Assembly: GCA_005880165.1 (NCBI GenBank)
Contig: VBJP01000141.1
Location: forward strand, 1 to 19,277
From: Chloroflexota bacterium
Lineage (GTDB): Bacteria; Chloroflexota; Limnocylindria; QHBO01
DNA: 19,277 nt
Direction: 5' to 3'
Of this stretch, positions 7,484-15,509 are shown piece by piece. Within the stretch, counting starts at the first letter, position 1. Every line of letters begins with the position of its first letter. Below the pieces are notes generated by a model. That model searched no databases, was not told the origin of the DNA, and saw only the letters and a program-made list of their open reading frames with translations. A program made the translations under genes and the position numbers.

Positions 7484-8379
7484 CCATGGTGCGCAGCAGC
7501 GTTGAGGGCCTGGAGCTAATCCATCGGGGCAAGGTGCGCGAGACGTACCTCGTCGACGACGAGCGGCTGCTGCTGGTTGCCACGGATCGACTCTCGGCCT
7601 TCGACGTGGTCTTCGGCCAGCCGATCCCCGACAAGGGCGCGGTCCTGACCAGGCTGTCCGCCTGGTGGTTCGACGTGCTCGATCCGCTGGGACCCACCCA
7701 CTTCATCTCGGCGGATCCGGGCGACCTCCCCGAAGTGGCGCGGACACCAGAGCTGGCGGGACGCTCGATGCTCGTTCGCCGCGCCACCCGGATCGACGCG
7801 GAGTGCGTCGTGCGCGGCTACCTCGCGGGCTCGGGTTGGGCGGAATACCGTCGTGAGGGCATGGTCGGCGGACATCGCCTGCCTCCTGGGCTGCGCGAGG
7901 CGGATCGGCTTCCGAAGCCGATCTTCACGCCGTCGACCAAGGCGGAGGTCGGACACGACGAGAACATCACCCGCGACGTGCTGGCGGAGATGGTCGGCAG
8001 CGACCTCGCCGGCAAGCTCGAGGAGCGCTCGCTGGCGGCCTACGCCGCGGGAGCCGCGACGGCAGAAGCGACCGGGCTGATCCTGGCCGACACCAAGTTC
8101 GAGTTCGGCTGGATCGGCGGCGAGCTGGCGCTGATCGACGAGGTGCTGACCCCCGACTCGAGCCGATTCTGGGACGCGGCGCAGTACCGCCCCGGTTCGA
8201 GCCCGCCCTCGTTCGACAAGCAGTACGTGCGCGACTTCGTGGCTGCATCGGGTTGGACCAAGGAACCCCCGGCCCCGACCCTGCCGCCTGCAGTCATCGC
8301 CGGGACACGGGAGCGGTACGTCACCGCCTACGAGCGGCTCACCGGCCGGCGCTGGCAGGATGCCGAGGGGCTCGCCTAG
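7480..8379 (+). CDS. purC: Phosphoribosylaminoimidazole-succinocarboxamide synthase (SAICAR synthetase)
   Basis: Joins CAIR and aspartate using ATP to give SAICAR. The 299-residue product belongs to the longer form of the family. Motifs: GKVRETYLVDD at the N-terminus, ATDRLSAFDVVFGQPIPDKG (about 31-50), VRGYLAGSGWAEYRREG, LPKPIFTPSTKAEVGHDENI, GLILADTKFEFGW, IDEVLTPDSSRFWDA and SFDKQYVRDF near the C-terminus. Start is GTG 7480, overlapping the mgtC-like stop as GTGA, six bases after GGAGGA; an ATG at 7486 in the same frame is the alternative. The TAG stop shares its G with the purS GTG start (TAGTG). All expected substrate and ATP motifs are present, so the enzyme should be active. Confidence 0.97.
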   Translation: MTMVRSSVEGLELIHRGKVRETYLVDDERLLLVATDRLSAFDVVFGQPIPDKGAVLTRLSAWWFDVLDPLGPTHFISADPGDLPEVARTPELAGRSMLVRRATRIDAECVVRGYLAGSGWAEYRREGMVGGHRLPPGLREADRLPKPIFTPSTKAEVGHDENITRDVLAEMVGSDLAGKLEERSLAAYAAGAATAEATGLILADTKFEFGWIGGELALIDEVLTPDSSRFWDAAQYRPGSSPPSFDKQYVRDFVAASGWTKEPPAPTLPPAVIAGTRERYVTAYERLTGRRWQDAEGLA

Positions 8380-8660
8380 TGCGCTGGATCGCTGAGGTGC
8401 ACGTCCAGCTGCGCCCGGGCATCGCGGATCCGGAAGGGCTGACCATCGCCGGCGGGCTGCGGGCGCTGGGGTTCGCGTCGGTGAGCGAGGTGCGGTCCGG
8501 CAAGCTGCTGCGCGTCAGCTTCGAGGCCGACGAGGTGGACCAGGCTCGCGGCCAGGTGGAGGCCATGTGCCGGCGGCTGCTGGCGAATCCAGTGATGGAG
8601 ACCGCCACCTGGGAGGTGCGTGCGGACGACGAGCCGAGCGAGGAGGCGCGCCTGGCATGA
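8379..8660 (+). CDS. purS: Phosphoribosylformylglycinamidine synthase, PurS subunit
   Basis: A 93-residue small subunit that bridges PurQ and PurL in the three-part FGAM synthase. It starts RWIAEVHVQLRPGIADPEG, then LTIAGGLRALGFASVSEVRSGKLLRV and a C-terminal CRRLLANPVMETATWEV, the typical PurS pattern (ADPEG, GLRxLGF, LLANPVxE) and length. Start is GTG 8379, whose G is the last base of the purC stop. The stop overlaps the purQ ATG as ATGA. It carries a slightly longer acidic tail (DDEPSEEARLA) than usual, part of which covers the purQ ribosome site. Confidence 0.95.
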   Translation: MRWIAEVHVQLRPGIADPEGLTIAGGLRALGFASVSEVRSGKLLRVSFEADEVDQARGQVEAMCRRLLANPVMETATWEVRADDEPSEEARLA

Positions 8661-9333
8661 GCCCCCCGCGCATCGCGGTGGTCGTGTTTCCCGGTACCTG
8701 GAGCGACCGCGACTTCCTCGACGTCGCGCAGCTCGTCGGCTGGGACGCGCGTGCGATCTGGCACACGGAACTGGAGCTGGGGAGCGTGGATGCGGTTGTC
8801 CTTCCGGGAGGCTTCGCGCACGGCGACTACCTGCGAACCGGCGCGATTGCCTGCTTCAGCCCCATCATGCCGGCGATCGAGTCCTTCGCCGCGTCCGGAG
8901 GCCCTGTGCTCGGCTCGTGCAATGGTTTCCAGGTCCTGTGCGAGGCCGGCATGCTGCCGGGAGCCCTGTTGCGAAACGACCATCTGGAATTCCGCTGCGA
9001 CTGGCAGTGGCTCCGCGTCGAGGCTCCCGCCTCACGCACGGGGAGGGCCGCTATTACGCCGATGGAGCCACCCTGTCTCAGCTCGAGGCGACGCAGCGCG
9101 TCGTCCTGCGCTACGCCGAGGAGGATGGTCGCGTGACGCCCGATGCCAATCCGAACGGGTCGCTGCACAGCATCGCCGGGATCACCAACGGGCGCGGCAA
9201 CGTGCTGGGCTTGATGCCACACCCGGAACGCGCGGCCGAGGCGGAGGTCGGCGGGAGTGACGGGCGCTTGATCCTACGGTCGCTGACGACGTGGCTGGCC
9301 GAGCAGCCGGCCGCGGCAGAGCGTCGGCTATGA
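8657..9333 (+). pseudogene. purQ: Phosphoribosylformylglycinamidine synthase, PurQ (glutaminase) subunit, frameshifted
   Basis: PurQ is the class I glutaminase that supplies ammonia to PurL. The first frame (ATG 8657, AGGAGG ribosome site at 8641-8646) encodes IAVVVFPGTWSDRDF, VVLPGGFAHGDYLR, GSCNGFQVLCEAGMLPGALL with the nucleophile Cys, and LRVEAPAS. Around 9025-9036 the protein moves to another frame as LTHGEGRYYADGATL and continues with NPNGSLHSIAGITNGRGN and LMPHPERA, which has the catalytic His and Glu, to the stop at 9333. About 15-17 residues between the VEAP region and HGEG are missing compared with the family. Read literally, the product ends at 9136 (159 residues) and lacks the His/Glu of the triad. 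GSCNGFQ replaces the more common GICNGFQ. Likely the same kind of defect as in purB. Confidence 0.88.
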
Positions 9334-9334
9334 T
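9326..9334 (+). promoter_or_regulatory. Possible extended -10 promoter element
   Basis: GGCTATGAT overlaps the purQ stop codon and is identical to the element before purF. A start about seven bases downstream would give a leader of about 32 bases containing GGGAGG before the ATG at 9373. No -35 hexamer is evident. Inference from motif sharing. Confidence 0.35.
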
Positions 9335-9372
9335 CGGGCTCCCCCCGAGCGGCCGGATGGGAGGCTAGACCG

Positions 9373-10539
9373 ATGCAGCAGAACGACCGCGAGCGCGATG
9401 CCGCCGCCGGTGCACCGGACGGCTCGGCCGGCGAGGATCGCCCCGAGGAGACGGCAGCGCAGCGCGAACCGGAGACCGCGGAAGCGGTCGGGGAGCCCGA
9501 GACGGCGGAAGCGGCCGCGGGGCGCGAACCGGAGACCGCGGAAGAGTTCGAGAACGCTCCGTCAGCGAATCGGCCACCGGGATCCGATCAGCCGGCGGAG
9601 GGTGGTGGCGACGAGATGCCGCCCTCTGGATTAGCCGCGCCGTCCCCGGATGAGGCGCGCGTTGGGCCACCGCCCCAGGAAGCCGAGGCCTATCCCGCCT
9701 CGCCGGCTTCGGAGCCGGAGGAGGCCAGTGCGGCGGCCCACTCCGTCCCGGCCACCCAGGTGGGGGAGAGCACGCAGTGTCCGCGATGCGGCACGGAGAA
9801 TCGGCCCGGCGTTGCGTTCTGCCGGAACTGTGGTCAGCGGCTCGTGGCCGCTGGCGTGGCCACGACCCTGGAGCGCCCGGGGGCTCCGCAGGGCGCGCAG
9901 GCCTGCCCGCGGTGCGGGACCCTGAATCGGGCGGGCGTGGCTTTCTGCCAGAACTGCGGCGCGAACCTGCGGGCGAGCGCGCAGCCCGCGCCCGGTTACG
10001 TCCCCCCGCCCGCGTCGGCGGGAGCCCCACTGGCAGCCGCGGCAGCCGCACGCCAGGCTCCAGCCGGTGGAGCCATCCTCGGCCCGCTCGTCCTGCTGGT
10101 CGGTGCGGTCGGCATCGCCACGGCCTGGATGCTGCCCTTCGCCTACGGCGAGGGCTCGCTCTGGCAACGGAGCTTCGGCGCAACGGGCGGATACGGGATC
10201 GCGTTCTGGAACGGCTACGCGGCGGTCGGCGGCGGCATCCCCGACAAGGCGTACTTCGGATTCGCGGCAGCGGCGCCCATCCTCGTGGCGTTGCTGCTCC
10301 TCCTGGTCGTCGCGGGATTTCTGCGCGCGGCTCCCGGAGCACTGCAGGTCGCCGGCCTGCTGGTGGCCACGATCTGGGCCGTCGGTCTCATTGCGCTTTT
10401 CGTCGTGCTGGAGATCGCCGGCAACTGGAGCACCGACCTCGTCTCGGTCCTGCGCGTGATCAGCCCGGCAGGGATCATCTTCCTCCTGGCGGGGCTGATC
10501 GTGCTCATCGGGTGCGCCACGCGCTTCGCCCGGAGCTGA
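9373..10539 (+). CDS. Membrane protein with two N-terminal zinc ribbons
   Basis: A 388-residue protein not assigned to a named function. Residues 1-130 are acidic, Glu/Ala/Pro-rich and disordered-looking, with three EPETAE repeats. Two zinc ribbons follow: CPRCG...FCRNCG (Cys 136, 139, 150, 153) and CPRCG...FCQNCG (Cys 178, 181, 192, 195). A Pro/Ala linker leads to about four membrane helices (near 234-256, 296-317, 324-348 and 362-382). The ribbons probably sit in the cytoplasm, though this is inferred. ATG 9373 has GGGAGG eight bases upstream. The gene sits 39 bases after purQ and five bases before a second zinc-ribbon gene of similar layout, suggesting a duplicated pair. The role, perhaps as a scaffold or sensor, is unknown. 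Confidence 0.85.
   Translation: MQQNDRERDAAAGAPDGSAGEDRPEETAAQREPETAEAVGEPETAEAAAGREPETAEEFENAPSANRPPGSDQPAEGGGDEMPPSGLAAPSPDEARVGPPPQEAEAYPASPASEPEEASAAAHSVPATQVGESTQCPRCGTENRPGVAFCRNCGQRLVAAGVATTLERPGAPQGAQACPRCGTLNRAGVAFCQNCGANLRASAQPAPGYVPPPASAGAPLAAAAAARQAPAGGAILGPLVLLVGAVGIATAWMLPFAYGEGSLWQRSFGATGGYGIAFWNGYAAVGGGIPDKAYFGFAAAAPILVALLLLLVVAGFLRAAPGALQVAGLLVATIWAVGLIALFVVLEIAGNWSTDLVSVLRVISPAGIIFLLAGLIVLIGCATRFARS
9462..9544 (+). repeat. Short tandem coding repeat encoding EPETAE
   Basis: The 23-base sequence beginning GCGCGAACCGGAGACCGCGG occurs exactly at 9462-9484 and again at 9522-9544, a 60-base period, with a diverged copy at about 9493-9514. It encodes three EPETAE units in the acidic N-terminus of the zinc-ribbon protein. 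Confidence 0.8.
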
Positions 10540-10544
10540 CCGAT

Positions 10545-11363
10545 ATGGCCCGTGTCTGCGCCCACTGCGGAACCGAGGTCGACGACGACGCCCTGTTCTG
10601 CCCGACCTGCGGCGAGCCAATCGACCGCGGCGGTGAGCCGGACCTGCCGGCGGCGCCCGACTGGCCACCCACGGGGAGCGGCGCGACTCGAGCCGCCGGG
10701 CCCCCACCAGAGGGGGCGGATGCCGGCGGGTCGGGAAGGGCCGAGCAGCACCCCGAGCAGGTGCCGACCCGAGCGACGCCCTCCGCGAGCGCCAGCGGGA
10801 TGGATGTGCCCCCTGCGTCCGAACCGGTGCAGGCTCGACGCGCCACAGGCGATGAAGAGGCGACCGTCCCGCCCTGGCGTCGGGGTGCGGCGTACCGCGC
10901 CGCGGCGCCTCCGCCTGCGCCGGCACCGAGCGGGCCGGTGCCGGCGCGTCCCGGCGCTCTCCGACCGGAGGGCATCGTGCGACCGCCCGAGACCATCTCC
11001 GGCTGGTTGATCGGCATCGGCGCGCTGGTCGGAGCCGTGGCGATGCTGCTGCCCTGGGTCGTCTCGGGAACCTACACCGGCGGCTGGGGCCTGGCGAGCG
11101 GGATCAACCTGCTCTTCACGCTGGTCCTCATCGGCGTGCTCGCCGTCGCCTTTCTGCCCCACCTGGTGCCCGCCATCCCGCAGCGCAACCTGGTCCTGCT
11201 GGCGATCGCCCTGGTCGGCGTCGGGGTTGGGCTCGACCGCCTGGGTCTGCCGCTCACCGGGATGGGGGCCATGATCTTCCTGATCGGGATGCTCGCCTGT
11301 GCGACGGGAGCCTTCCTGGCGGAGCTCGGCATGGATCGCCAGGTGGGAGGGCCGCAGCTCTGA
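10545..11363 (+). CDS. Membrane protein with one N-terminal zinc ribbon
   Basis: A 272-residue protein of unknown function. It opens with a zinc ribbon, CAHCG...FCPTCG (Cys 5, 8, 19, 22), continues through a long low-complexity Pro/Ala/Gly-rich linker (about 30-148), and ends in four membrane helices (near 152-172, 186-206, 215-231 and 238-258). The architecture parallels the preceding protein, but the membrane parts are not obviously alike by eye. The ATG at 10545 lies five bases after the previous stop. The zinc ribbon begins four residues in, which supports this start. The TGA stop overlaps the probable CTG start of purL (CTGA), so its translation may be needed for that of purL. Confidence 0.87.
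   Translation: MARVCAHCGTEVDDDALFCPTCGEPIDRGGEPDLPAAPDWPPTGSGATRAAGPPPEGADAGGSGRAEQHPEQVPTRATPSASASGMDVPPASEPVQARRATGDEEATVPPWRRGAAYRAAAPPPAPAPSGPVPARPGALRPEGIVRPPETISGWLIGIGALVGAVAMLLPWVVSGTYTGGWGLASGINLLFTLVLIGVLAVAFLPHLVPAIPQRNLVLLAIALVGVGVGLDRLGLPLTGMGAMIFLIGMLACATGAFLAELGMDRQVGGPQL
10917..10947. repeat. Perfect 12-bp GC inverted repeat, 7-base loop
   Basis: GCGCCGGCACCG (10917-10928) and CGGTGCCGGCGC (10936-10947) are exact reverse complements around AGCGGGC. It lies in the Pro/Ala linker of the second zinc-ribbon gene. A very stable RNA hairpin is expected. There is no T-run, so it is not a classical terminator. Confidence 0.65.
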
Positions 11364-13598
11364 CCCTCAGCCCCGAGGCTCCTCCCGCTCCATCACGGGC
11401 GCTCGCATTCCCCGAGGATCTCCAGGGCCTGACGTCTCACGAGTACGGCCGCATCGTCGAGCTGATCGGCCGTGACCCCAATCCAGTCGAGCTTGCGATG
11501 TTCGGCGCCATGTGGAGCGAGCACTGCGCCTACAAGCACTCGCGGCCGCTTCTCGCCTCGCTGCCGACCGAGGGCGAGCGAGTCCTGGTCGGGCCGGGCG
11601 AGAACGCCGGGGTGCTCGACATCGGCCATGGGTTGGCGGCCGTCTTCAAGGTGGAATCCCACAACCACCCGAGTGCCGTCGAGCCGTACCAGGGAGCCGC
11701 GACCGGGGTCGGCGGCATCATCCGCGACATCTTCACCATGGGCGCCCGGCCCATCGCCTTGCTGAACGGTTTGCGGTTCGGCCCGCTCGAGGCGAGCGAG
11801 GATGCCAGCGGCGGGACCGATGCGGCGACCGCCGCGCGGAATCGGTACCTGTTCGACGGCGTGGTGTCGGGGATCGCCGGCTACGGCAACTGCGTCGGCA
11901 TTCCCGACGTGGGGGGCGAGCTCTTCTTCGACGCGTCCTACAGCGGCAATCCGCTGGTCAACGCCATGTGCCTGGGCATTGCCCACCAGGATGAGATCAC
12001 GCTCGCGCGCGCCGAGGGCGCGGGCAACGCGCTCCTGCTGGTGGGCGCGGCCACGGGTCGCGACGGGATCGCGGGGGCCGCGTTTGCCAGCGCGGTGCTC
12101 GGTGAGGATCGAGACGCGCGCCGCCCGGCGGTCCAGGTAGGTAACCCATTCCTGGAGAAGCTGCTGATGGAGGCGTGTCTCGAGCTCTCGCATTCCGACG
12201 CGGTGGTCGCGATGCAGGACCTGGGCGCGGCCGGTCTGACCTGCGCACTTGCCGAGTTGTCCGCCAGAGGCGGCTGTGGTGCGGAGGTCGACCTCGATCG
12301 CGTGCCCCGCCGCGAGCGCTTCATGAACCCGCTCGAGCTGCTGCTCTCCGAATCCCAGGAGCGGATGCTGCTGGTCGTCAAGGCGGGACGGGAGGCGGAG
12401 GTCGAGTCGGTCTTCGCGCGGTTCGAGCTGCCTGCGGTCGCGATCGGTCGGGTCATCGACGAGGCCGTGGTGCGTTGCCAATTCGAGGGGCAGCTGGCTT
12501 GCGAGCTGCCGGGACGCGCCCTGGTCGATGAGGCGCCGCGCTACGTCCTCCCCGCGGCGCCTCCGGATGGCCTGCCGGATCGCCTCGCGGTGGACCTTGC
12601 GCCCCTGGCCGCGGAGGCGCCGTCGGTCCAAGGGCTGCTGGAGCTCGCATCGGCGCCCAACTGCCGAAGCCGGAAGCCGGTCTGGCGGCGGTACGACCAC
12701 ATGAACGGCACCAACACCCTGGTGGGCCCTGGCGAGGGGGACGGGGCGCTGTTGCGCATCAAGGGCACCCCGGCCGCGGTGGCGGTCTCGCTCGACGGAC
12801 CGGGCAGGCTCGCCGCCCTGGATCCCCGATCCGCGGCGGCGGCAGCCGCGCTCGAGTCGGCGCTCAACGTCGCCTGCTCGGGTGCCGTGCCGATCGGCGC
12901 CACGAACAGCCTGAACCTGGGCTCGCCGGAGCCGCAGGCCGGCTATTGGGCGCTCTCCGAGACGGTGGCCGGTCTTGGCGAAGCCTGCCGCGCGCTGGGC
13001 ATTCCGATCGTGTCAGGCAACGTGTCGCTCTATAACGAGACGGCCGACGGCCCGATCGTCCCGGCTCCGTTGGTCGGCATGCTCGGCCTCCTCGAGGACC
13101 GCGCGACCGCGGTACCCATGCGCTGGCTCGAGGGGGACGAGATCTGGATGCTGGGTTCGCCCGGCTGGGAACCCGCGAGCCTGGCCGGGGCCGAGCACGC
13201 CTGGCGAAGGGGCGAGCTCGGTGGGCGGCCGCGCCTGGATCTCGAATCCGCGGCGCGCGTGGTCCGTCTGCTCCCAGAGCTCGCCACCGAACGCATCGTC
13301 GCCGGAAGCCACGACCTCTCCGTCGGAGGGCTGGGCGTGGCGCTGGCGCGCATGGCGATCGCGTCGGGCTGCGGGGCGATCATCGATCTGCCCGCTCCAG
13401 CCGATCAATGGCCAACGGCCGCCCTGTACGGAGAGGGAGCGGGCCGGGCCATCGTCAGCCGCCTGCCTGGCCGCGGACGTTCCGACCCAGCGGCTCGGCG
13501 AGGCGCATGGGGAGCGACTGTCGATCGGCATCGGACCCCTCCCGCGCCTTGAGGTGAGGCTGGTACAGCTGGCCGACGCTTGGGAGACCGGCTTCTAG
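11360..13598 (+). CDS. purL: Phosphoribosylformylglycinamidine synthase, PurL subunit, frameshifted near the C-terminus
   Basis: Short-type PurL, the ATP-dependent subunit making FGAM from FGAR and ammonia. Motifs in order: FPEDLQGLTSHEYGRIVELIGR, MFGAMWSEHCAYKHSR, FKVESHNHPSAVEPYQGAATGVGG with the catalytic-region His, GYGNCVGIPDVGGE, MQDLGAAGLTCALAELSARGG, DHMNGTNTLVGPG, SGAVPIGATNSLN, SGNVSLYNET and SHDLSVGGLGVALARM. The first ATG (11498) is well inside the conserved region, so the start must be earlier. CTG 11360, in a CTGA overlap and nine bases after GGTGGGAGGG, is the best candidate. Near 13457-13470 the frame changes from GRAIVS to LAADVPTQRLGEAHGERLSIGI and ends at 13598. About ten residues seem lost. 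Read literally, the protein ends at 13552 with a wrong C-terminus. Confidence 0.92.
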
Positions 13599-13608
13599 CG
13601 GCTTCGAA

Positions 13609-15294
13609 TCATCCGGTCGCGTTCTGAATCCGCCCCGTCCCTCGCTGGGCGGCACGTGGCGCCGGGCCTGGCGCGCGTGACGGATCTGGGTGTGGATGCA
13701 CATGCGGCTCATCGGCCATTGCTCCATCGCCGTCGGCCAACGTCGCCGCCGCTGCACGCGGATCGATCCGCTGGAGTCCTCCGCGTGCTCGCTCATGGAG
13801 GCGGTAGACCTCCTCGAGGCCGTCCGGCGGCACGCCATCGGAATACAGCAGGCAAAAGATCTCGACCACGTCGGGATCGAACTGGGTTCCGGCGTTCTCC
13901 ACCAGCTCGTGCAGGGCCTGGACGTGGGTGAGCGCCTCCTTGTAGGGGCGCTCGTGGACCATGGCGTGGTACGCGTCTGCGACGGCCACGATCCGCGCGC
14001 CGAGCGGGATCTCCTGGCCGCTCAGGCCGTGCGGGTAGCCGGTTCCGTTGAAGCGTTCGTGGTGATGCAGCACGACCGGGATCGCATCCCGCAGGCTCGA
14101 GGCCTGCTCCAGGATCAGCTGTCCGATGCGCGGATGCTCGCCGATCGCCTGCCACTCGCCGTTGGACAGCGAAGCTGGCTTGTCGAGGATCTCGGTCGGC
14201 ACGGCGAGCTTGCCGAGGTCATGCAGGAGGCTGGCGATCCGAACCCGGTCGACCTCCTCGCGAGGTAGCTGCAGCTGCAGCGCGATGCCCGTCGCCAGCG
14301 ACGCGATCATGTCCGATGGGCGTCCCCGGTGGTGGGGCTGTGGCGCCAGGACCGAAGCCAGGGCCTCGGTCGCGGTATCACTCGCCCACTGACCGATGGC
14401 GGCGGCCGCTGCCCGCCGCTCCGCTGAGATGGGGGCGCGGCGAACGGGTGCTTCGTCGTCGAGGTCGCGGTAGGCATAGGTGCGGTTGCGACCCAGCCCC
14501 TTGGCGGCGTACATCGCGGCGTCCGCCTGATCGACGAGCGCGTCGACCTGCAGCTCGTGGCCGCGGCCCCCCGCGACGCCGATGCTGATCGTGATGTTGA
14601 CCGTTTGCCCGCCGGCGATCGCCAGGGGGGTCTGCGCCACGACCGAGCGGAGCCGCTCTGCGACGTCGACGGCCTCAGCGGGCAACGACTCGGGCAGGAT
14701 CAGCATGAACTCCTCGCCGCCGTAGCGACCGAAGAGGTCTGAAGGCCGGATGTTGTCGACGATGATGTCGGCGACTTGGCGCAGCACGGCGTCCCCGCTG
14801 TTGTGGCCGTACGTGTCGTTGATCGGCTTGAAGCGATCGATGTCGATGAACGCCACCGAGAGTGGCTTGTAGTGGCGGGAGGCACGCTCGACCTCGGCGA
14901 GCAGCACGGTCAGCAACGTCTCGCGGTTCGCGACGCCGGTGAGCCTGTCGTGCGTGGCGCGCGCCTCGAACGAAAAGAATGCGCCGGCGGCGGCGTTGAA
15001 TGCTCGCGCCAGCCTGCGCTCGGCCGGGATGCCTGCCTCCTTGACGACGACCTGCGCATCCTCGGTCAGGGTGGCCTCGAGGACGCCCGCGAGGCGGTTG
15101 AGCCGCCAGCCCATGTAACTCCACGCGGCGAGCGCCGTGGTGGTCATGCCGGCCAGCGCGGCCAGGAAGACGGCGCTCAGCACCCACGAGCGTCCGGGGG
15201 CGTCCCCGCCCGAGGTCAGGACGAGCACCACGCTGGCACAAAGGGTGACCGCCAGCGGGGCGAGAAACCCAAGAGCTCTGGCAAATCGGAGCAT
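13609..15294 (-). CDS. Membrane-anchored GGDEF and HD-GYP protein (cyclic-di-GMP synthesis and breakdown)
   Basis: A 561-residue predicted c-di-GMP enzyme. Two N-terminal membrane helices (about 5-28 and 37-60) lead through a helical linker to a GGDEF domain (about 113-275) with the active-site GGEEF at 192-196 and an inhibitory-site RPSD at 183-186 exactly five residues before it. An HD-GYP domain follows (about 320-490), with HDLGK at 358-362, HP at 387-388, HHHERFNGTGYP at 410-421 and VAD at 438-440. Both domains keep their metal and catalytic residues by eye, so both activities are plausible. The C-terminus is a His/Pro/Ala-rich tail. ATG 15294 was chosen because AAAGGA lies just upstream on that strand; a longer reading from 15369 adds 25 non-conserved residues. 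The gene converges on purL with a ten-base gap and diverges from purF. Confidence 0.93.
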   Translation of the reverse strand: MLRFARALGFLAPLAVTLCASVVLVLTSGGDAPGRSWVLSAVFLAALAGMTTTALAAWSYMGWRLNRLAGVLEATLTEDAQVVVKEAGIPAERRLARAFNAAAGAFFSFEARATHDRLTGVANRETLLTVLLAEVERASRHYKPLSVAFIDIDRFKPINDTYGHNSGDAVLRQVADIIVDNIRPSDLFGRYGGEEFMLILPESLPAEAVDVAERLRSVVAQTPLAIAGGQTVNITISIGVAGGRGHELQVDALVDQADAAMYAAKGLGRNRTYAYRDLDDEAPVRRAPISAERRAAAAAIGQWASDTATEALASVLAPQPHHRGRPSDMIASLATGIALQLQLPREEVDRVRIASLLHDLGKLAVPTEILDKPASLSNGEWQAIGEHPRIGQLILEQASSLRDAIPVVLHHHERFNGTGYPHGLSGQEIPLGARIVAVADAYHAMVHERPYKEALTHVQALHELVENAGTQFDPDVVEIFCLLYSDGVPPDGLEEVYRLHERARGGLQRIDPRAAAATLADGDGAMADEPHVHPHPDPSRAPGPAPRAAQRGTGRIQNATG

Positions 15295-15500
15295 GTGTTC
15301 CTTTGGTGGCGGGCGATGCGTTCGCAGAATGAGGGCGGAGGCATCCGGGGGCCATGGGCTAATCGTCACGAGGTGCTGGCGGTCACCGTGCCGTCAGACC
15401 GATTCCTGCCGGAGTGCGGTCTGGGCCAGTACTCCCCGGGTACTTCCGACCATCCCAGGCGCGGACCGTGCGGACCGGACCGCGGCGGGTCGTCAGGCGG

Positions 15501-15509
15501 GGCTATGAT
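15501..15509 (+). promoter_or_regulatory. Probable extended -10 element for purF-purM-purN
   Basis: GGCTATGAT has a TATGAT hexamer at 15504-15509, matching the element at 9326. A GTG codon begins exactly seven bases after the hexamer, at 15516, which would place it at or next to the RNA start. No -35 consensus is seen. Confidence 0.45.

Noticed and set aside
13599..13608. Bidirectional terminator between purL and the GGDEF gene
   Set aside because: The gap is only ten bases and there is no hairpin with a T-run.
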